Positions 1 to 9,511 of a stretch of 32,859 nt of DNA are shown in pieces (within the stretch, counting starts at the first letter, position 1; each line of letters starts with the position of its first letter). Location of the stretch: contig DYJH01000024.1 of NCBI GenBank assembly GCA_020723255.1, positions 1-32,859 of the forward strand, read 5' to 3'. Under the pieces are notes generated by a model, which saw only the letters and a program-made list of their open reading frames with translations, was not told the DNA's origin and ran no database searches. The DNA comes from Desulfonema limicola. Lineage in GTDB: Bacteria; Desulfobacterota; Desulfobacteria; Desulfobacterales; RPRI01. The position numbers and the translations under genes are program-made.

Positions 1-313
1 GCTTCTCGGAATATTTCATAGGTGCAAGCTTATTGTTTTTACCCAAACCAAGCATTCCTTTTAAACCAAGCATCCTTGGAACATCCGGGCCGTGCAAATC
101 GACATCCATCAACCCAACTTTAAAACCTTTGTTTGATAGAGCTATGGCAAGATTAACTGATGTGCTTGTTTTTCCGACCCCGCCTTTTCCGCTCATAACT
201 ATAAATTTATGTTTAATTTTTTTTAAAGAATCTTCAACAGATATATCCTGTACGTCTTTTTTCATTTTCTGCTTTGCAGCATCGCAGCCAGAGCCGCCGT
301 GAATAATTTCCAT
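1..313 (-). CDS. Mrp/NBP35-family P-loop ATPase, N-terminal part (cut by window edge)
   Basis: Only the first ~104 codons are in the window; the gene runs off the left edge. Translation of the minus strand shows a deviant Walker A, SGKGGVGKTSTSV, at about residues 41-53, then VGLMDVDLHGPDVPRMLG, the switch region typical of Mrp/NBP35 (ApbC) proteins. These proteins bind and transfer Fe-S clusters in the cytoplasm. A short N-terminal stretch contains one cysteine (residue 10), but the ferredoxin-like or DUF59 domain of some homologues is absent at this end. The ATG at 313 is preceded by a clear GGAGG about 8 bases upstream, which settles the start. It lies 99 bp downstream of uvrA on the same strand, so co-transcription with pdxA-uvrA is possible. 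Family assignment is firm; the exact paralogue cannot be told from this fragment. Confidence 0.9.
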   Translation of the reverse strand, partial: MEIIHGGSGCDAAKQKMKKDVQDISVEDSLKKIKHKFIVMSGKGGVGKTSTSVNLAIALSNKGFKVGLMDVDLHGPDVPRMLGLKGMLGLGKNNKLAPMKYSEK

Positions 314-412
314 TTCTTATGCCTCCAAAATGCTATGTATTGTTGAAAAAGTATCATTAATTGTCATAAATCTATAAGTATTTTTATAATCGGAGTTTTA
401 TTGATGCAGCAT

Positions 413-3247
413 TTAAATATATTTTGCGTTTTTGTTCAAAACTTTTCTTAAATATTGGCCGGTATAGGATTCGCCGTTTTTCGATAATTCTTCAGGCGTG
501 CCGAAACCGGTTATAAACCCGCCGTCATCACCGCCTTCCGGCCCAAGATCTATGACATGGTCGGCAGTTTTTATAACATCCATGTTATGCTCAATTACTA
601 TTACAGTATTTCCCGAATCGACAAGCCTGTTTAATACATTAAGCAGTTTCTGTATATCATCTACATGAAGCCCTGTTGTTGGTTCATCAAGAATATAGAC
701 GGTTCTGCCGGTCCCTTTTTTACTAAGCTCCCTTGAAAGCTTTACCCTCTGAGCTTCACCTCCTGAAAGGGTTGTTGCGGGCTGGCCTATTTTGATATAT
801 CCGAGCCCGACATCCGACAATGTTGTAAGTTTTGTTTTTATATTTTTGATCCTGTCAAAAAAAGCAATGCCCTGATTTACAGTCATATCCAGAACGTCTG
901 CGATATTTTCTCCCTTGTATTCCACTTCAAGTGTTTCACGGTTATATCTTTTGCCGTGGCATACATCGCAGGATACATAGACATCCGGCAGAAAATGCAT
1001 TTCAATTTTTATTATTCCGTCTCCGCTGCATGATTCGCATCTTCCTCCTTTAACATTGAAGCTGAATCTGCCGGGCTTATAGCCTCTCATGCGGGCATCG
1101 GGAGTCCTTGAAAAAAGCTCTCTTATGTATGTAAAAAGACCGGTATAAGTTCCGGGATTTGAACGGGGAGTTCTTCCTATGGGAGATTGGTCTATATTTA
1201 TTACTTTATCTATGGATTCAAGGCCAAGCGCTGAGTTGTGGGCGCCAACCTGTATTCTTGCGTTATAAATCTTGCGGGATAAAATGTTGTATAATGTTTC
1301 AAGGACAAGAGTGGATTTGCCTGAGCCTGATACACCTGTAACGCATATGAATTTGCCGAGAGGGAATACAACGTCAATATTTTTAAGATTGTTTTCCGAA
1401 GCGCCCTTTATAATGATTTTTTTGCCGGTTCCATTGCGGCGTATTTTTGGAACTTCAATTCGCCTCCGTCCGGAAAGGTATTGGCCGGTTAATGAATCAC
1501 AATCTTTTACCAAAAGGTCTGGAGCGCCTGAAAAAACCACCTTGCCGCCGTTAACTCCTGCACCAGGCCCCATATCTATCACATAATCGGATGAAAGGAT
1601 TGTCTCTTCATCGTGCTCCACAACAAGGACTGTATTTCCCAGATCACGCATATTAAACAGAGTCGAAAGCAGTCTTTTGTTGTCTCTCTGGTGCAATCCG
1701 ATGCTTGGCTCGTCCAGTACATAAAGAACCCCCGTAAGTTTCGATCCTATCTGTGTGGCGAGCCTGATTCTCTGGCTTTCTCCACCCGATAGGGTATAGG
1801 CTGATCTGTCGAGCGTAAGATAAGAAAGTCCGACATTCTCAAGAAAAGCAAGCCGTTCCTGTATCTCTTTTATAACTCTTTTTGCAATTACTTCCTTTTT
1901 CCCGTCAAGTTTAAGATTTTTAAAGAACGCGGAGGCTTTTGAAACTGAAAGCGCGGTTATTTCAGAAATAGTGGCATCCCCTACCCTGACAGATCTGCTT
2001 GCTTTGTTCAATCTTGTGCCAAAGCACTCGGGACAGAGATGGAAGATCATATATTCCCTGATCTCTTCCCTTGTTTGGTTTGAATCGCTTTCAATATATT
2101 GCCTTTGCAGTTTAGGGATAATTCCTTCATATGCTTTTGTATAACTGAAACGGCGGTTATTTTGCTCAAAATGAAAATTTATCTGTTCATTTCCTGATCC
2201 GTAAAGCAATACCTTCTTAAAATCCTCCGAAAGATCTTTGTACGGAGTATATAAATTAACATTGTAGTGTTTTGTAAGCCCATCAAGAAATTCATTGAAC
2301 TGAATGGAATTTCTGTTTGCCCAGATTGCGACAGCACCCTGGCGCAAAGAGAGCTCCTTATTGGGGATGATCAGATCGGGGTCAAATTCCGGAGTTGTTC
2401 CAAGCCCATCGCATTTAGTGCATGCTCCCTGCGGTGAATTAAAGGAAAAACTTGCTGGTGTGAATTCAGGATAGCTTATTCCACATGTAATGCAGGCAGA
2501 CTTTTCACTGAAAAGAATCGGATATTCTCCTGAAACATCAACAGTAACGAGCCCATCGGATTGCGACATCGCAAGCTCAAGAGAATCGGCGAGTCTGTTT
2601 CTGATAGTTTGCTTTATTACCAGTCTATCAACGATAACATCAATCGTATGTTTTATGTTCTTATCCAGCTTTTGTGCTTCTTCAATTTCATATATCTTAC
2701 CGTCTATCCTGACTCTAGAGAAACCGTTTTTTCTAAGTTGTTTTATAAGCTTTTCATGAGATCCCTTTTGACCCGAAATCAGCGGAGACAAAATGGTGAT
2801 TTTGGTTCCCTCGTTCAGAGACATAATTTTATCTGCTATTTGATCAATAGATTGGGCTGTAATCGGTTTTTGGCAGATATAACAATGTGGGTTTCCGGTT
2901 GTGGCATAAAGAAGACGGAGATAATCATATATTTCGGTAACAGTCCCAACGGTTGATCTCGGGTTGTGGCTTGCTGTCTTCTGTTCTATAGCAATTGCAG
3001 GAGAAAGTCCTTCTATAGTATCGACGTCAGGTTTATCCATACGTTCTAAAAACTGGCGGGCGTAAGTCGAAAGAGATTCAACATATCTTCGCTGCCCTTC
3101 TGCATATAATGTATCAAAGGCGAGAGTCGATTTTCCCGAACCTGAAAGTCCTGTGATTACAACAAGCTTGTTCCTTGGAAGATCTACATCGATATTTTTA
3201 AGATTATGCTGTCTTGCGCCTCTGACAATTATCTTATCATAAGCCAT
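413..3247 (-). CDS. uvrA: Excinuclease ABC subunit A
   Basis: The 944-residue protein is full length for UvrA, the damage-recognition ATPase of nucleotide excision repair. It has two ABC modules. The first Walker A (GLSGSGKST) is at residues 33-41 and the second (GVSGSGKST) near 635-643. Both ABC signatures ([12 protein letters not shown] and [12 protein letters not shown]) and both Walker B segments ([25 protein letters not shown]) are intact. The CxxC pairs of the structural zinc modules are present, for example CITCG and CESCSGDG. The ATG at 3247 follows an AAGGGA about 7 bases upstream. It lies downstream of pdxA, separated by 137 bp that is almost entirely a long palindromic element. Nothing suggests damage to the gene. 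No SOS box was recognised in front of it. Confidence 0.98.
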   Translation of the reverse strand: MAYDKIIVRGARQHNLKNIDVDLPRNKLVVITGLSGSGKSTLAFDTLYAEGQRRYVESLSTYARQFLERMDKPDVDTIEGLSPAIAIEQKTASHNPRSTVGTVTEIYDYLRLLYATTGNPHCYICQKPITAQSIDQIADKIMSLNEGTKITILSPLISGQKGSHEKLIKQLRKNGFSRVRIDGKIYEIEEAQKLDKNIKHTIDVIVDRLVIKQTIRNRLADSLELAMSQSDGLVTVDVSGEYPILFSEKSACITCGISYPEFTPASFSFNSPQGACTKCDGLGTTPEFDPDLIIPNKELSLRQGAVAIWANRNSIQFNEFLDGLTKHYNVNLYTPYKDLSEDFKKVLLYGSGNEQINFHFEQNNRRFSYTKAYEGIIPKLQRQYIESDSNQTREEIREYMIFHLCPECFGTRLNKASRSVRVGDATISEITALSVSKASAFFKNLKLDGKKEVIAKRVIKEIQERLAFLENVGLSYLTLDRSAYTLSGGESQRIRLATQIGSKLTGVLYVLDEPSIGLHQRDNKRLLSTLFNMRDLGNTVLVVEHDEETILSSDYVIDMGPGAGVNGGKVVFSGAPDLLVKDCDSLTGQYLSGRRRIEVPKIRRNGTGKKIIIKGASENNLKNIDVVFPLGKFICVTGVSGSGKSTLVLETLYNILSRKIYNARIQVGAHNSALGLESIDKVINIDQSPIGRTPRSNPGTYTGLFTYIRELFSRTPDARMRGYKPGRFSFNVKGGRCESCSGDGIIKIEMHFLPDVYVSCDVCHGKRYNRETLEVEYKGENIADVLDMTVNQGIAFFDRIKNIKTKLTTLSDVGLGYIKIGQPATTLSGGEAQRVKLSRELSKKGTGRTVYILDEPTTGLHVDDIQKLLNVLNRLVDSGNTVIVIEHNMDVIKTADHVIDLGPEGGDDGGFITGFGTPEELSKNGESYTGQYLRKVLNKNAKYI

Positions 3248-3261
3248 TAAAAAATCCCTTC

Positions 3262-3385
3262 ATGCCAAGTCGCATTCAAATTCTATCTGCGTTGGCTTCG
3301 TCGGTTCTGTCCTCGGCGTATTACATATACGCCTGCGGGAAAACCTCCTTGCCGCCTTGCTATCTTTTTGAATGCAACTTGGTAT
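3262..3385. repeat. 124-bp MITE-like imperfect palindrome
   Basis: The element fills the gap between pdxA and uvrA and overlaps the first base of the pdxA stop codon. Its outer arms pair closely: CCAAGTCGCATTCAA (3265-3279) against TTGAATGCAACTTGG (3368-3382), extended outwards by ATG/TAT with one wobble. The centre is a perfect 7-bp hairpin, GGCGTAT (3315-3321), 5-base loop, ATACGCC (3327-3333). The intermediate arms pair only in part. This is the form of a non-autonomous miniature inverted-repeat or REP-like element. It carries no ORF that I believe. In RNA it would fold into one long hairpin between the two cistrons. Only this copy is seen in the window. Confidence 0.7.
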
Positions 3386-4398
3386 TATACATCTTTTTGC
3401 AAGCAGTTTGCCTGAAAAGCGGCCATTTTTATTGCTGCTATAAGGCTGCCCGGATGGGCATTGCCTTTTCCGGCTATATCATAGGCCGTTCCATGATCAA
3501 CGGAAGTTCTTACAATCGGAATTCCGAGTGTAGTGTTAACCCCATCTGCAAAATGAACCATTTTGAAAGGGATAAGCCCCTGATCATGGTACATGCAAAC
3601 TACAGCATCGTAAGTTCCGTTTAATACAGTATAAAATAATGTATCAGGCGGAAAAGGACCTGATACATTAAATCCTTCTTTAGCCGATTTTTCTATAGCC
3701 GGCATTATAATATCGTTTTCCTCATTGCCGAATATACCGCTTTCGCCTGCATGCGGGTTAAGACCTGCTACAGCAATTTTTGGTGATTCAACGCCAAAGC
3801 GTCTGATAAGAGCTTCTCCTGTAATCTTTATTGTTTTAAAGACATTTTCTATCGAGATGGCATCCGAAACTTTTTTTAGAGGCATGTGGATTGTTACAAG
3901 GGATATTTTAAGCCTGTCGCCTGCCATCATCATGATAAAATCTTTGGCGCCTGTACGCTCTGCTATAAGTTCAGTGTGGCCATTATAATTAAATCCTGCC
4001 ATCTGCATTATTTTTTTATTTATCGGACATGTCACTATTCCGGATAGTTCTCCTTTTAATGCCATGTCGGTCGCTTTAATAACATACTCCACCATTGCTT
4101 TACCCGTCTGTATCGTAGGATTTGCCCAGAAAGTTTCATTAAAATCAAGCTCGGAAACACAAAGCAGGTCTATTACACCATGATTATAAATGCCCTGGGA
4201 ATGGTTTGAAACCCGTTTTAAATCTATTTTGCTTCCTGCAATTTTTTTTGCAGTTGAAATAACCCCCATATCACCTATTACAAGTGGCCTGCATAGTTCA
4301 TAAAGGGCCGGATTGCTCAAAGCAGATAATATAATTTCAGGCCCGATTCCTGCCGGATCTCCTGCGGTTATTCCTATCAGAGGTTTATTGTTTTTCAT
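3385..4398 (-). CDS. pdxA: 4-hydroxythreonine-4-phosphate dehydrogenase
   Basis: The 337-residue protein is full length for PdxA, which oxidises 4-phosphohydroxy-L-threonine in the DXP-dependent route to pyridoxal phosphate. The N-terminus ITAGDPAGIGPE is the family signature. The three metal-binding histidines are present: H141 in NGHTE, H216 in LNPHAGE and H271 in YHDQG. The C-terminal substrate region (TSVDHGTAYDIAG) is also intact. The ATG at 4398 follows AAAGGAATTGTC, a usable ribosome binding site. It is the first gene of a minus-strand series with uvrA and the Mrp-type ATPase. The upstream 547 bp is a divergent intergenic region shared with the dnaA paralogue. Some PdxA homologues act on other 4-phosphoerythronate-like substrates (PdxA2), which sequence alone cannot exclude. 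Confidence 0.96.
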   Translation of the reverse strand: MKNNKPLIGITAGDPAGIGPEIILSALSNPALYELCRPLVIGDMGVISTAKKIAGSKIDLKRVSNHSQGIYNHGVIDLLCVSELDFNETFWANPTIQTGKAMVEYVIKATDMALKGELSGIVTCPINKKIMQMAGFNYNGHTELIAERTGAKDFIMMMAGDRLKISLVTIHMPLKKVSDAISIENVFKTIKITGEALIRRFGVESPKIAVAGLNPHAGESGIFGNEENDIIMPAIEKSAKEGFNVSGPFPPDTLFYTVLNGTYDAVVCMYHDQGLIPFKMVHFADGVNTTLGIPIVRTSVDHGTAYDIAGKGNAHPGSLIAAIKMAAFQANCLQKDV

Positions 4399-4945
4399 GA
4401 CAATTCCTTTTCAGAACTTTATTGAGATATAGACATTAACAAAACTCTCAATGTTTGAAATTTGGGATTATTCTTTTTTTTTATACTACAGAGCCAATAA
4501 TTCTTTTTCAACAATTTCCAATGCTATTAACCGTAAAAATTCCACCAAGTCGAATATGCCAAATAATAAAAGGTAATCGAAGAATTTGAGAGATTTTAAC
4601 AATTGAGCATTGGTGTTTTATTATTAAAAATATATGTTGATATGCCTAAAATATCAGAAAAAAACAAGCAAAGGCAAAAACGATTGAAGGCAAAGGAATT
4701 AATTTGCGCCCATAAACTATATTTAATTATTATAAGGAGATATAAATTGTTAACAACTTCTGAAAAAACATTCGGAATTCAGTTTTTATCCGGTTTGACA
4801 TAGCTCTTTCAATGCATTAAAAAAGCGCCATGTCTAAATTAACAATTCGCATCACCTTGTAACTTACAATCAGTTGTTTTGCAAAAAGTACTCATCAGCA
4901 AGCAGGTTAATCGGTTTTTCAACTAAAATTGGGAAAATTATTTTT
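4399..4945. other. AT-rich divergent intergenic region, no convincing gene
   Basis: This 547-bp stretch separates pdxA (minus) from the dnaA paralogue (plus). I found no tRNA and no credible protein gene. I searched for DnaA boxes of the TTATNCACA type on both strands and saw none, so there is no sign of a canonical origin. An 8-bp inverted repeat, CCAATGCT (4518-4525) and AGCATTGG (4606-4613), and a looser one around 4794-4838 (TTTGACAT and ATGTCTAAA) are the only structured parts noticed. Confidence 0.6.
4795..4823 (+). promoter_or_regulatory. Candidate sigma-70 promoter for the dnaA paralogue
   Basis: A perfect -35 hexamer TTGACA (4795-4800) is followed after 17 bases by TAAAAA (4818-4823), a weak -10. 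The -35 lies inside one arm of an imperfect inverted repeat (TTTGACAT ... ATGTCTAAA, ending about 4838), which could be an operator. A start near 4830 would give a leader of about 115 bases. The call rests on consensus matching only. Confidence 0.3.
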
Positions 4946-6289
4946 ATGGAAGCTATCTGGAATTCGATCAAGATTGCGATTAAGATGAATATTCCCGAAC
5001 ACTCATACAGAATGTGGATAGAGCCTCTTAAGTTCGGTGGAATTGAAAATGGTGCAATGGTACTAACAGCTCCTAACCATTTTTCTCAGAAAAGAGCTCA
5101 GGATAATTATGGCTCTCTAATTCTTTCGGAATTGAAAAAAATTTCAGGAGAATACAGCAGATATATTATAGAAATTTCTGAAAATGGGGAAAAAACCGGA
5201 TTGGACAAAGTGCAAAATAACATTCAATTACCACTTCCGATAGAAAATATAAAGCCTCATTACGGCAGATTTTTAAGAAGAGATTTCACATTTGATCATT
5301 TTGTTGTGGGAGGAAACAATGAATTTGCTTTTTCAGCCTCCCTCTCTCTTGCCGCAAAGAAAAATTCTATGCAGAATTGTCTTTTTTTATTAGCAAAGAC
5401 TGGAATGGGCAAGAGCCATCTTTCACAGGCAGCAGGGCACCATATTATTTCTCAATACCCATCGGAACGTGTCTATTATCTTACTGCTGAAGATTTCAGC
5501 AATGAAATGGTTCAGGCATACAAGACAGATTCAATAGATAAATTTAAAGGAAAATACAGAAAGGAATGCGATATACTTCTTTTGGAAGATGTTCATTTTT
5601 TAAGCGGTAAAGAGCGAACCCAGATCGAACTTGCCTTGACTCTTGACACACTTCTTGATGCCGATAAGAAAATCATATTTTCAAGCTGTTATCTTCCAAA
5701 TGATATCCCTAAGCTGAACGATAAACTAAAATCCCGCTTTTCTTACGGAATTATTTCGGCTATTGAGCCCCCTAATTTCAGGACAAGGGTAAGAATACTT
5801 CAAAAGAAAATGCTTTCAAACGGTTACAAGATAGAGGAAGAAGTAATTAATTATCTTGCAAGTGAGCTGACAGAAGATGTGCGTCAGCTTGAAAGCGGAC
5901 TTATAGGTGTTACAGCAAGATCATCACTTATGGGATTACCCATAGATCTTGAACTTGCTGAAAGTGTGGTCAAAAATATAACTCAAAGGAAAAAGAACAT
6001 CACAATCGACGTAATAAAAAAACTTGTTTGCAAATATTTTAATATTTCTTTAAGCGATATGACATCCAATTCCCGTAAACAGGCATTTATGCGTCCGAGA
6101 CAGATTGCAATTTATCTTGCCCGCCGATATACGGACTCACCGTTGCAGACAATCGGAAAAAGTTTTAACAAATATCATGCAACCGCTCTCCATTCAATAG
6201 GAGTAATTGAAAGAAGTATAAAAGAGAACGGTTCTTTAAAGAAGCAGGTTGAGCTTTTTTGTCAGAAACTTGAGTCCGGTAATTTCTAA
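4946..6289 (+). CDS. Divergent DnaA-family AAA+ protein (second DnaA)
   Basis: All DnaA domains are recognisable in 447 residues. Domain I is at ~1-80 (WNSIKI, MWIEPL). AAA+ domain III is at ~112-345, with Walker B LLLEDVHFLSGKERTQ (211-226), a sensor-1 region KIIFSSCYLPNDIP and the SRF arginine (264). The domain IV helix-turn-helix is at ~355-447 (RPRQIAIYLARR). Key places depart from the norm: Walker A is AKTGMGKS (150-157), where DnaA normally has GG at the start. The DNA-binding signature FGGRDHTTVLHA is replaced by the shorter FNKYHATALHS. Target sequence and nucleotide behaviour may therefore differ from canonical DnaA. I chose the ATG at 4946 because an upstream TTG in frame (4874) only adds a tail unlike DnaA. 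glcD starts on the base after the stop. It could act as a regulator rather than the replication initiator. Confidence 0.88.
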   Translation: MEAIWNSIKIAIKMNIPEHSYRMWIEPLKFGGIENGAMVLTAPNHFSQKRAQDNYGSLILSELKKISGEYSRYIIEISENGEKTGLDKVQNNIQLPLPIENIKPHYGRFLRRDFTFDHFVVGGNNEFAFSASLSLAAKKNSMQNCLFLLAKTGMGKSHLSQAAGHHIISQYPSERVYYLTAEDFSNEMVQAYKTDSIDKFKGKYRKECDILLLEDVHFLSGKERTQIELALTLDTLLDADKKIIFSSCYLPNDIPKLNDKLKSRFSYGIISAIEPPNFRTRVRILQKKMLSNGYKIEEEVINYLASELTEDVRQLESGLIGVTARSSLMGLPIDLELAESVVKNITQRKKNITIDVIKKLVCKYFNISLSDMTSNSRKQAFMRPRQIAIYLARRYTDSPLQTIGKSFNKYHATALHSIGVIERSIKENGSLKKQVELFCQKLESGNF

Positions 6290-7675
6290 ATGATCTTTAA
6301 AGATTCTGCATATAAAAAGATTGAGGATATAGTTGGTTCCGAATATTGCAGCAGAGCAAAGGAAGAAACTGTTTGTTATTCCTATGATGCTTCAGCAAGC
6401 GGATATTATCCGGATGCTGTGGTATTTCCGGGAAACACAAGCGAAGTTTCGAGCATATTAAAACTTGCCTGCATAGAGGGTTTTTTTGTTATACCGCGCG
6501 GTTCCGGTTCAGGAATGACCGGAGGATCTGTGCCTGTTATGGGAGGAGTGGTTATTGCCATGAACCGCTTCAACCGTATAATCGAAATTGATACTGACAA
6601 TTTTACTGCATCAGTTGAACCGGGAGTTATTACTGCACAATTTCACAGGGAGGTTGAAAAACTAAATCTGTTTTATCCACCGGATCCATCAAGTTCGGAA
6701 TTTTCAACTTTAGGAGGAAATCTTGCAGAATGCGCAGGGGGGCCAAGAGCTGTAAAATACGGCGTAACGCGCGACTACGTGCTTGGTCTTGAGGCAGTAC
6801 TTCCAACCGGAGAAGTGATTAAGACAGGCGTAAAAACAGCCAAGGGTGTTGTAGGATACGATTTGACTCGTCTTTTTATAGGATCTGAGGGAACTCTTGG
6901 AATAATCACGCAAATAACTGTAAAGCTTTTACCCCTTCCTGACTCGGTAGAAACCATAACCGCATCTTTTTTTGAGCTTGAAAAAGCGGCCGGAACCGTT
7001 TCAGAAATCATAAGACAAGGAATTGTTCCAAGAACTATTGAATTTATGGACAAGGAATCCATAAAATGCGTTGAAAAATATCTTGATACAAGTATAGCTG
7101 TTAATGCCTCAGCATTGCTCATAATAGAAGTGGATGGACGATCAGATGAAGTTAAATCATCTATAATACGGCTTAAGGAGCTTTGTATAGAGACAGGGGC
7201 GAACGATGTAAGAATTGCCGGGTCAAAAGAAGAGACCGCTTTAATCTGGAAAGCCCGCAAGGCGGTATCACCGGCATTGTTTACCTATGCTCCCGATAAA
7301 ATAAATGAAGACATCGTTGTTCCGCGGAGCAAAATTCCGGATATGGTTAGAAAGATTAATTCTATAAGAATTAAAACCGGTTTGACTATTGCAAGTTTTG
7401 GACATGCTGGCGACGGGAATATACATTTTAACATAATGCTTGATAAAAAAAACAGGGAGGAATTGAAAAAGGCCGAAGCCGCTGTTGAAGAATTATTTGA
7501 TTATACCATTGAACTTGGAGGAACGATTTCAGGAGAGCATGGCATAGGCATTACAAAGGCAGCGTATATGACAAAAGAGATAGGCCCTGTTGAAATTGAA
7601 CTTATGAGAAATATAAAAAAACTCTTTGATCCCAAAGGAATACTAAATCCCGGCAAAATTTTTAGCGAACACTGA
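6290..7675 (+). CDS. FAD-linked oxidoreductase, GlcD / D-lactate dehydrogenase family
   Basis: The 461-residue protein matches the GlcD/D-lactate dehydrogenase family of VAO-type flavoenzymes, which oxidise 2-hydroxy acids such as glycolate or D-lactate. The N-terminal FAD-binding domain shows IPRGSGSGMTGGSVP at about 67-81 and STLGGNLAECAGGPRAVKYG at about 140-159. The C-terminal domain carries ASFGHAGDGNIHFN and the GTISGEHGIG motif that ends the active site. The ATG directly follows the stop codon of the dnaA paralogue with no spacer, so translation is probably coupled, and a FadL-type porin gene follows 22 bp after its stop. No GlcE or GlcF partner is in the window, so the electron acceptor is unknown; an electron-transfer flavoprotein or an Fe-S partner elsewhere is possible. 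The substrate cannot be decided from sequence. Confidence 0.92.
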   Translation: MIFKDSAYKKIEDIVGSEYCSRAKEETVCYSYDASASGYYPDAVVFPGNTSEVSSILKLACIEGFFVIPRGSGSGMTGGSVPVMGGVVIAMNRFNRIIEIDTDNFTASVEPGVITAQFHREVEKLNLFYPPDPSSSEFSTLGGNLAECAGGPRAVKYGVTRDYVLGLEAVLPTGEVIKTGVKTAKGVVGYDLTRLFIGSEGTLGIITQITVKLLPLPDSVETITASFFELEKAAGTVSEIIRQGIVPRTIEFMDKESIKCVEKYLDTSIAVNASALLIIEVDGRSDEVKSSIIRLKELCIETGANDVRIAGSKEETALIWKARKAVSPALFTYAPDKINEDIVVPRSKIPDMVRKINSIRIKTGLTIASFGHAGDGNIHFNIMLDKKNREELKKAEAAVEELFDYTIELGGTISGEHGIGITKAAYMTKEIGPVEIELMRNIKKLFDPKGILNPGKIFSEH

Positions 7676-7697
7676 TATCAGGAAAAGAGGTGGCATA

Positions 7698-8870
7698 ATG
7701 TTTAAGATGATTATCTGTATTTCTACTTGTATTGTTCTTATTGTATCAGTTCTTACCTTCAATGCAAATGCTTGTTTGCTGGATCCTACCGTTGGAGCTA
7801 GAGCTACCGGCATGGGATCCGCTGTAGTAGCCAATCCAAATGACCCTCTTAGCGCATTTTATTATAACACTGCGGGTCTGGCCGATATTAAAGGAACCCA
7901 TTTTGAAATAGGCGCGGGTTATGCTGATTTCAAATTACGATACCAAAATTTTCAGGGCTACGATGAGCATAACACTTCAGCAGCTTTTGTTCCAAATTTC
8001 AGCTATTCCACCGATTCCGCAGGTCCCGTAATTTTAGGCATTAGTGCCTTCAGCAGTCTTGGCGTAGGTTATAAATTCAAAAAAGATCCTGCACATGGGA
8101 TTACCAGTGATATAGACTCCACAGCAGGAGTATTGTTTCTTACCCCTGGTATTGCATATAAGTTAACTCCTAAGCTTGCTGTTGGCTTGCAATTGAATAT
8201 TGGATATGGACTCACTGAAGCGAAAACACCCGTTTCAGGCAGTGTGTTGGATGTTGAAGCCGATGGCACCGGCTTTGGAGCATCTCTTGGCATGATTTAT
8301 AACTATACTGAATCATTAAATTTAGGCATAAGCTGGCGTTCTCCGATGCATGTATCTCAGAAAGGAGATGCCAAAATCGGAGGCGGCAAATATGATTTTG
8401 ATGTTGATATTTACAGCCCTCAGACACTTGCTGCCGGTATCGGATATAAAATTACCCCCAATTTTCTTATTACCGGATCTGTAAAGTGGAGTGACTGGTC
8501 ATACTTTGACAAATCAACATCAACTTTAAACAATGTTAAGCAGCCATTTGCAAAAAACTCAAGAGATGGTTTCAGATATGCATTAGGCTGCGAATATACA
8601 GTTAATGATTTATTAACTTTACGCGCAGGCTTTCTTTACGATCCATACTCCATAAAAGAAGAATGGATTTCACCTACGTTAGCTGATGCCACATTTTACA
8701 ATCTGGCAATCGGCTCAACCTTTACTATCGAAAAGTTTAAAATAGATTTATTTCTGTCCGGATCAACCATCAAATCCAGAAAGGTCACAAACTCTCAAAC
8801 AGGCTATCCCGGAAAATATGAAGGATATACTTTCCCATTTGCAGGTATAGATGTGTCTTATGTTTTTTAA
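7698..8870 (+). CDS. OmpP1/FadL-family outer-membrane transport protein
   Basis: The 390-residue protein starts with a signal peptide: MFKMIIC, a hydrophobic stretch, then ANA just before CLLDPTVGARATGMG. That mature start is the FadL pattern, in which a G-A-R-x-x-x-M-G segment leads into the hatch that plugs the barrel. NPNDPLSAFYYNTAGLA is the hallmark N-terminal motif. The rest alternates polar and hydrophobic residues as in a beta barrel and ends in SYVF, a typical C-terminal phenylalanine for outer-membrane insertion. FadL proteins pass hydrophobic compounds such as long-chain fatty acids or aromatics through the outer membrane. AGAGGTGG lies 6 bases before the ATG. Its position just after the flavoenzyme suggests one transcription unit, but a shared substrate is only a guess. 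Confidence 0.92.
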   Translation: MFKMIICISTCIVLIVSVLTFNANACLLDPTVGARATGMGSAVVANPNDPLSAFYYNTAGLADIKGTHFEIGAGYADFKLRYQNFQGYDEHNTSAAFVPNFSYSTDSAGPVILGISAFSSLGVGYKFKKDPAHGITSDIDSTAGVLFLTPGIAYKLTPKLAVGLQLNIGYGLTEAKTPVSGSVLDVEADGTGFGASLGMIYNYTESLNLGISWRSPMHVSQKGDAKIGGGKYDFDVDIYSPQTLAAGIGYKITPNFLITGSVKWSDWSYFDKSTSTLNNVKQPFAKNSRDGFRYALGCEYTVNDLLTLRAGFLYDPYSIKEEWISPTLADATFYNLAIGSTFTIEKFKIDLFLSGSTIKSRKVTNSQTGYPGKYEGYTFPFAGIDVSYVF

Positions 8871-8927
8871 TATGATATGCGTTTCATGCAAATCTTATAA
8901 CCAACGTGTGTAAATACACCCGACGAT

Positions 8928-9461
8928 TTATCTGCGATCCAGAAAACGTGAAGCAAGGCAAAGCCCCGAAATTGTTTTGCTGTCTCTAATTTCTCCGCTT
9001 GTGATCATTTCCATAACGTCATCAAGTTTTAATTTGTGGACTTTCAGTATTTCATCTTTGTCAAGATTTTGCTTTGCCTCAACAAGTTCGGTCGCAAGAA
9101 ATATATGAATACGCTCGTCGGAATAACCGGGGACAGGTACAATTTCGGTTAATTTTTGCATTTTATTTGCTCTGTAACCGGTTTCTTCGATAAGCTCTCT
9201 TTTTGCGCATTCAATAGGAACTTCACCAGACGCAAGAACGCCGGCAGGAATTTCCCATATAAAACCACCGACTGCATACCTGTATTGTTTGACCAATATT
9301 ATTTCATTGCCATCCAATAAGGGAACTATAGCCGATGCGCCGGGGTGACGGATCACATCTATATTCGTTGTCAGACCGTTTGACAGTGTGACATTATCAG
9401 AAAAAAAACTAAATACTTTACCCTTATAAATATTTATGCTGCTGTTTAATTTTGCAGACAT
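8928..9461 (-). CDS. NUDIX hydrolase, ADP-ribose pyrophosphatase type
   Basis: The 177-residue protein carries an intact Nudix box, running from GVLASGE to RELIEETGY at about residues 74-97, which coordinates the Mg ions that cleave nucleoside diphosphates linked to another moiety. The sequence before it (VVKQYRYAVGGFIWEIPAG type, here ILVKQYRYAVGGFIWEIPAG) is characteristic of the NudF/ADP-ribose pyrophosphatase subgroup. The ATG at 9461 is preceded by AGGAGA. It is the last gene of the minus-strand run that begins with ddl, 50 bp after the tsaC-type gene. Substrate preference (ADP-ribose or other sugar nucleotides) is inferred from the subgroup, not shown. Confidence 0.93.
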   Translation of the reverse strand: MSAKLNSSINIYKGKVFSFFSDNVTLSNGLTTNIDVIRHPGASAIVPLLDGNEIILVKQYRYAVGGFIWEIPAGVLASGEVPIECAKRELIEETGYRANKMQKLTEIVPVPGYSDERIHIFLATELVEAKQNLDKDEILKVHKLKLDDVMEMITSGEIRDSKTISGLCLASRFLDRR

Positions 9462-9511
9462 TTTCTCTCCTATATCAAGTAGTAAGCTTTAGGTTTTAGG
9501 TATGGGGAGCT

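Noticed and set aside
33-302. Plus-strand open frame of 89 codons at the left edge
   Set aside because: It is antisense to the Mrp-type ATPase, whose Walker motif and ribosome binding site are clear.
4603-4803. 66-codon TTG-start frame upstream of the dnaA paralogue, and an 18-codon frame from TTG 4747 with AAGGAG before it
   Set aside because: Composition is AT-driven and no family is recognised. The 18-codon frame has a good ribosome binding site but a TTG start and nothing else to support a leader peptide.
4399-4945. Replication origin next to a dnaA gene
   Set aside because: No TTATNCACA-type boxes were found on either strand and the adjacent DnaA is a divergent paralogue.
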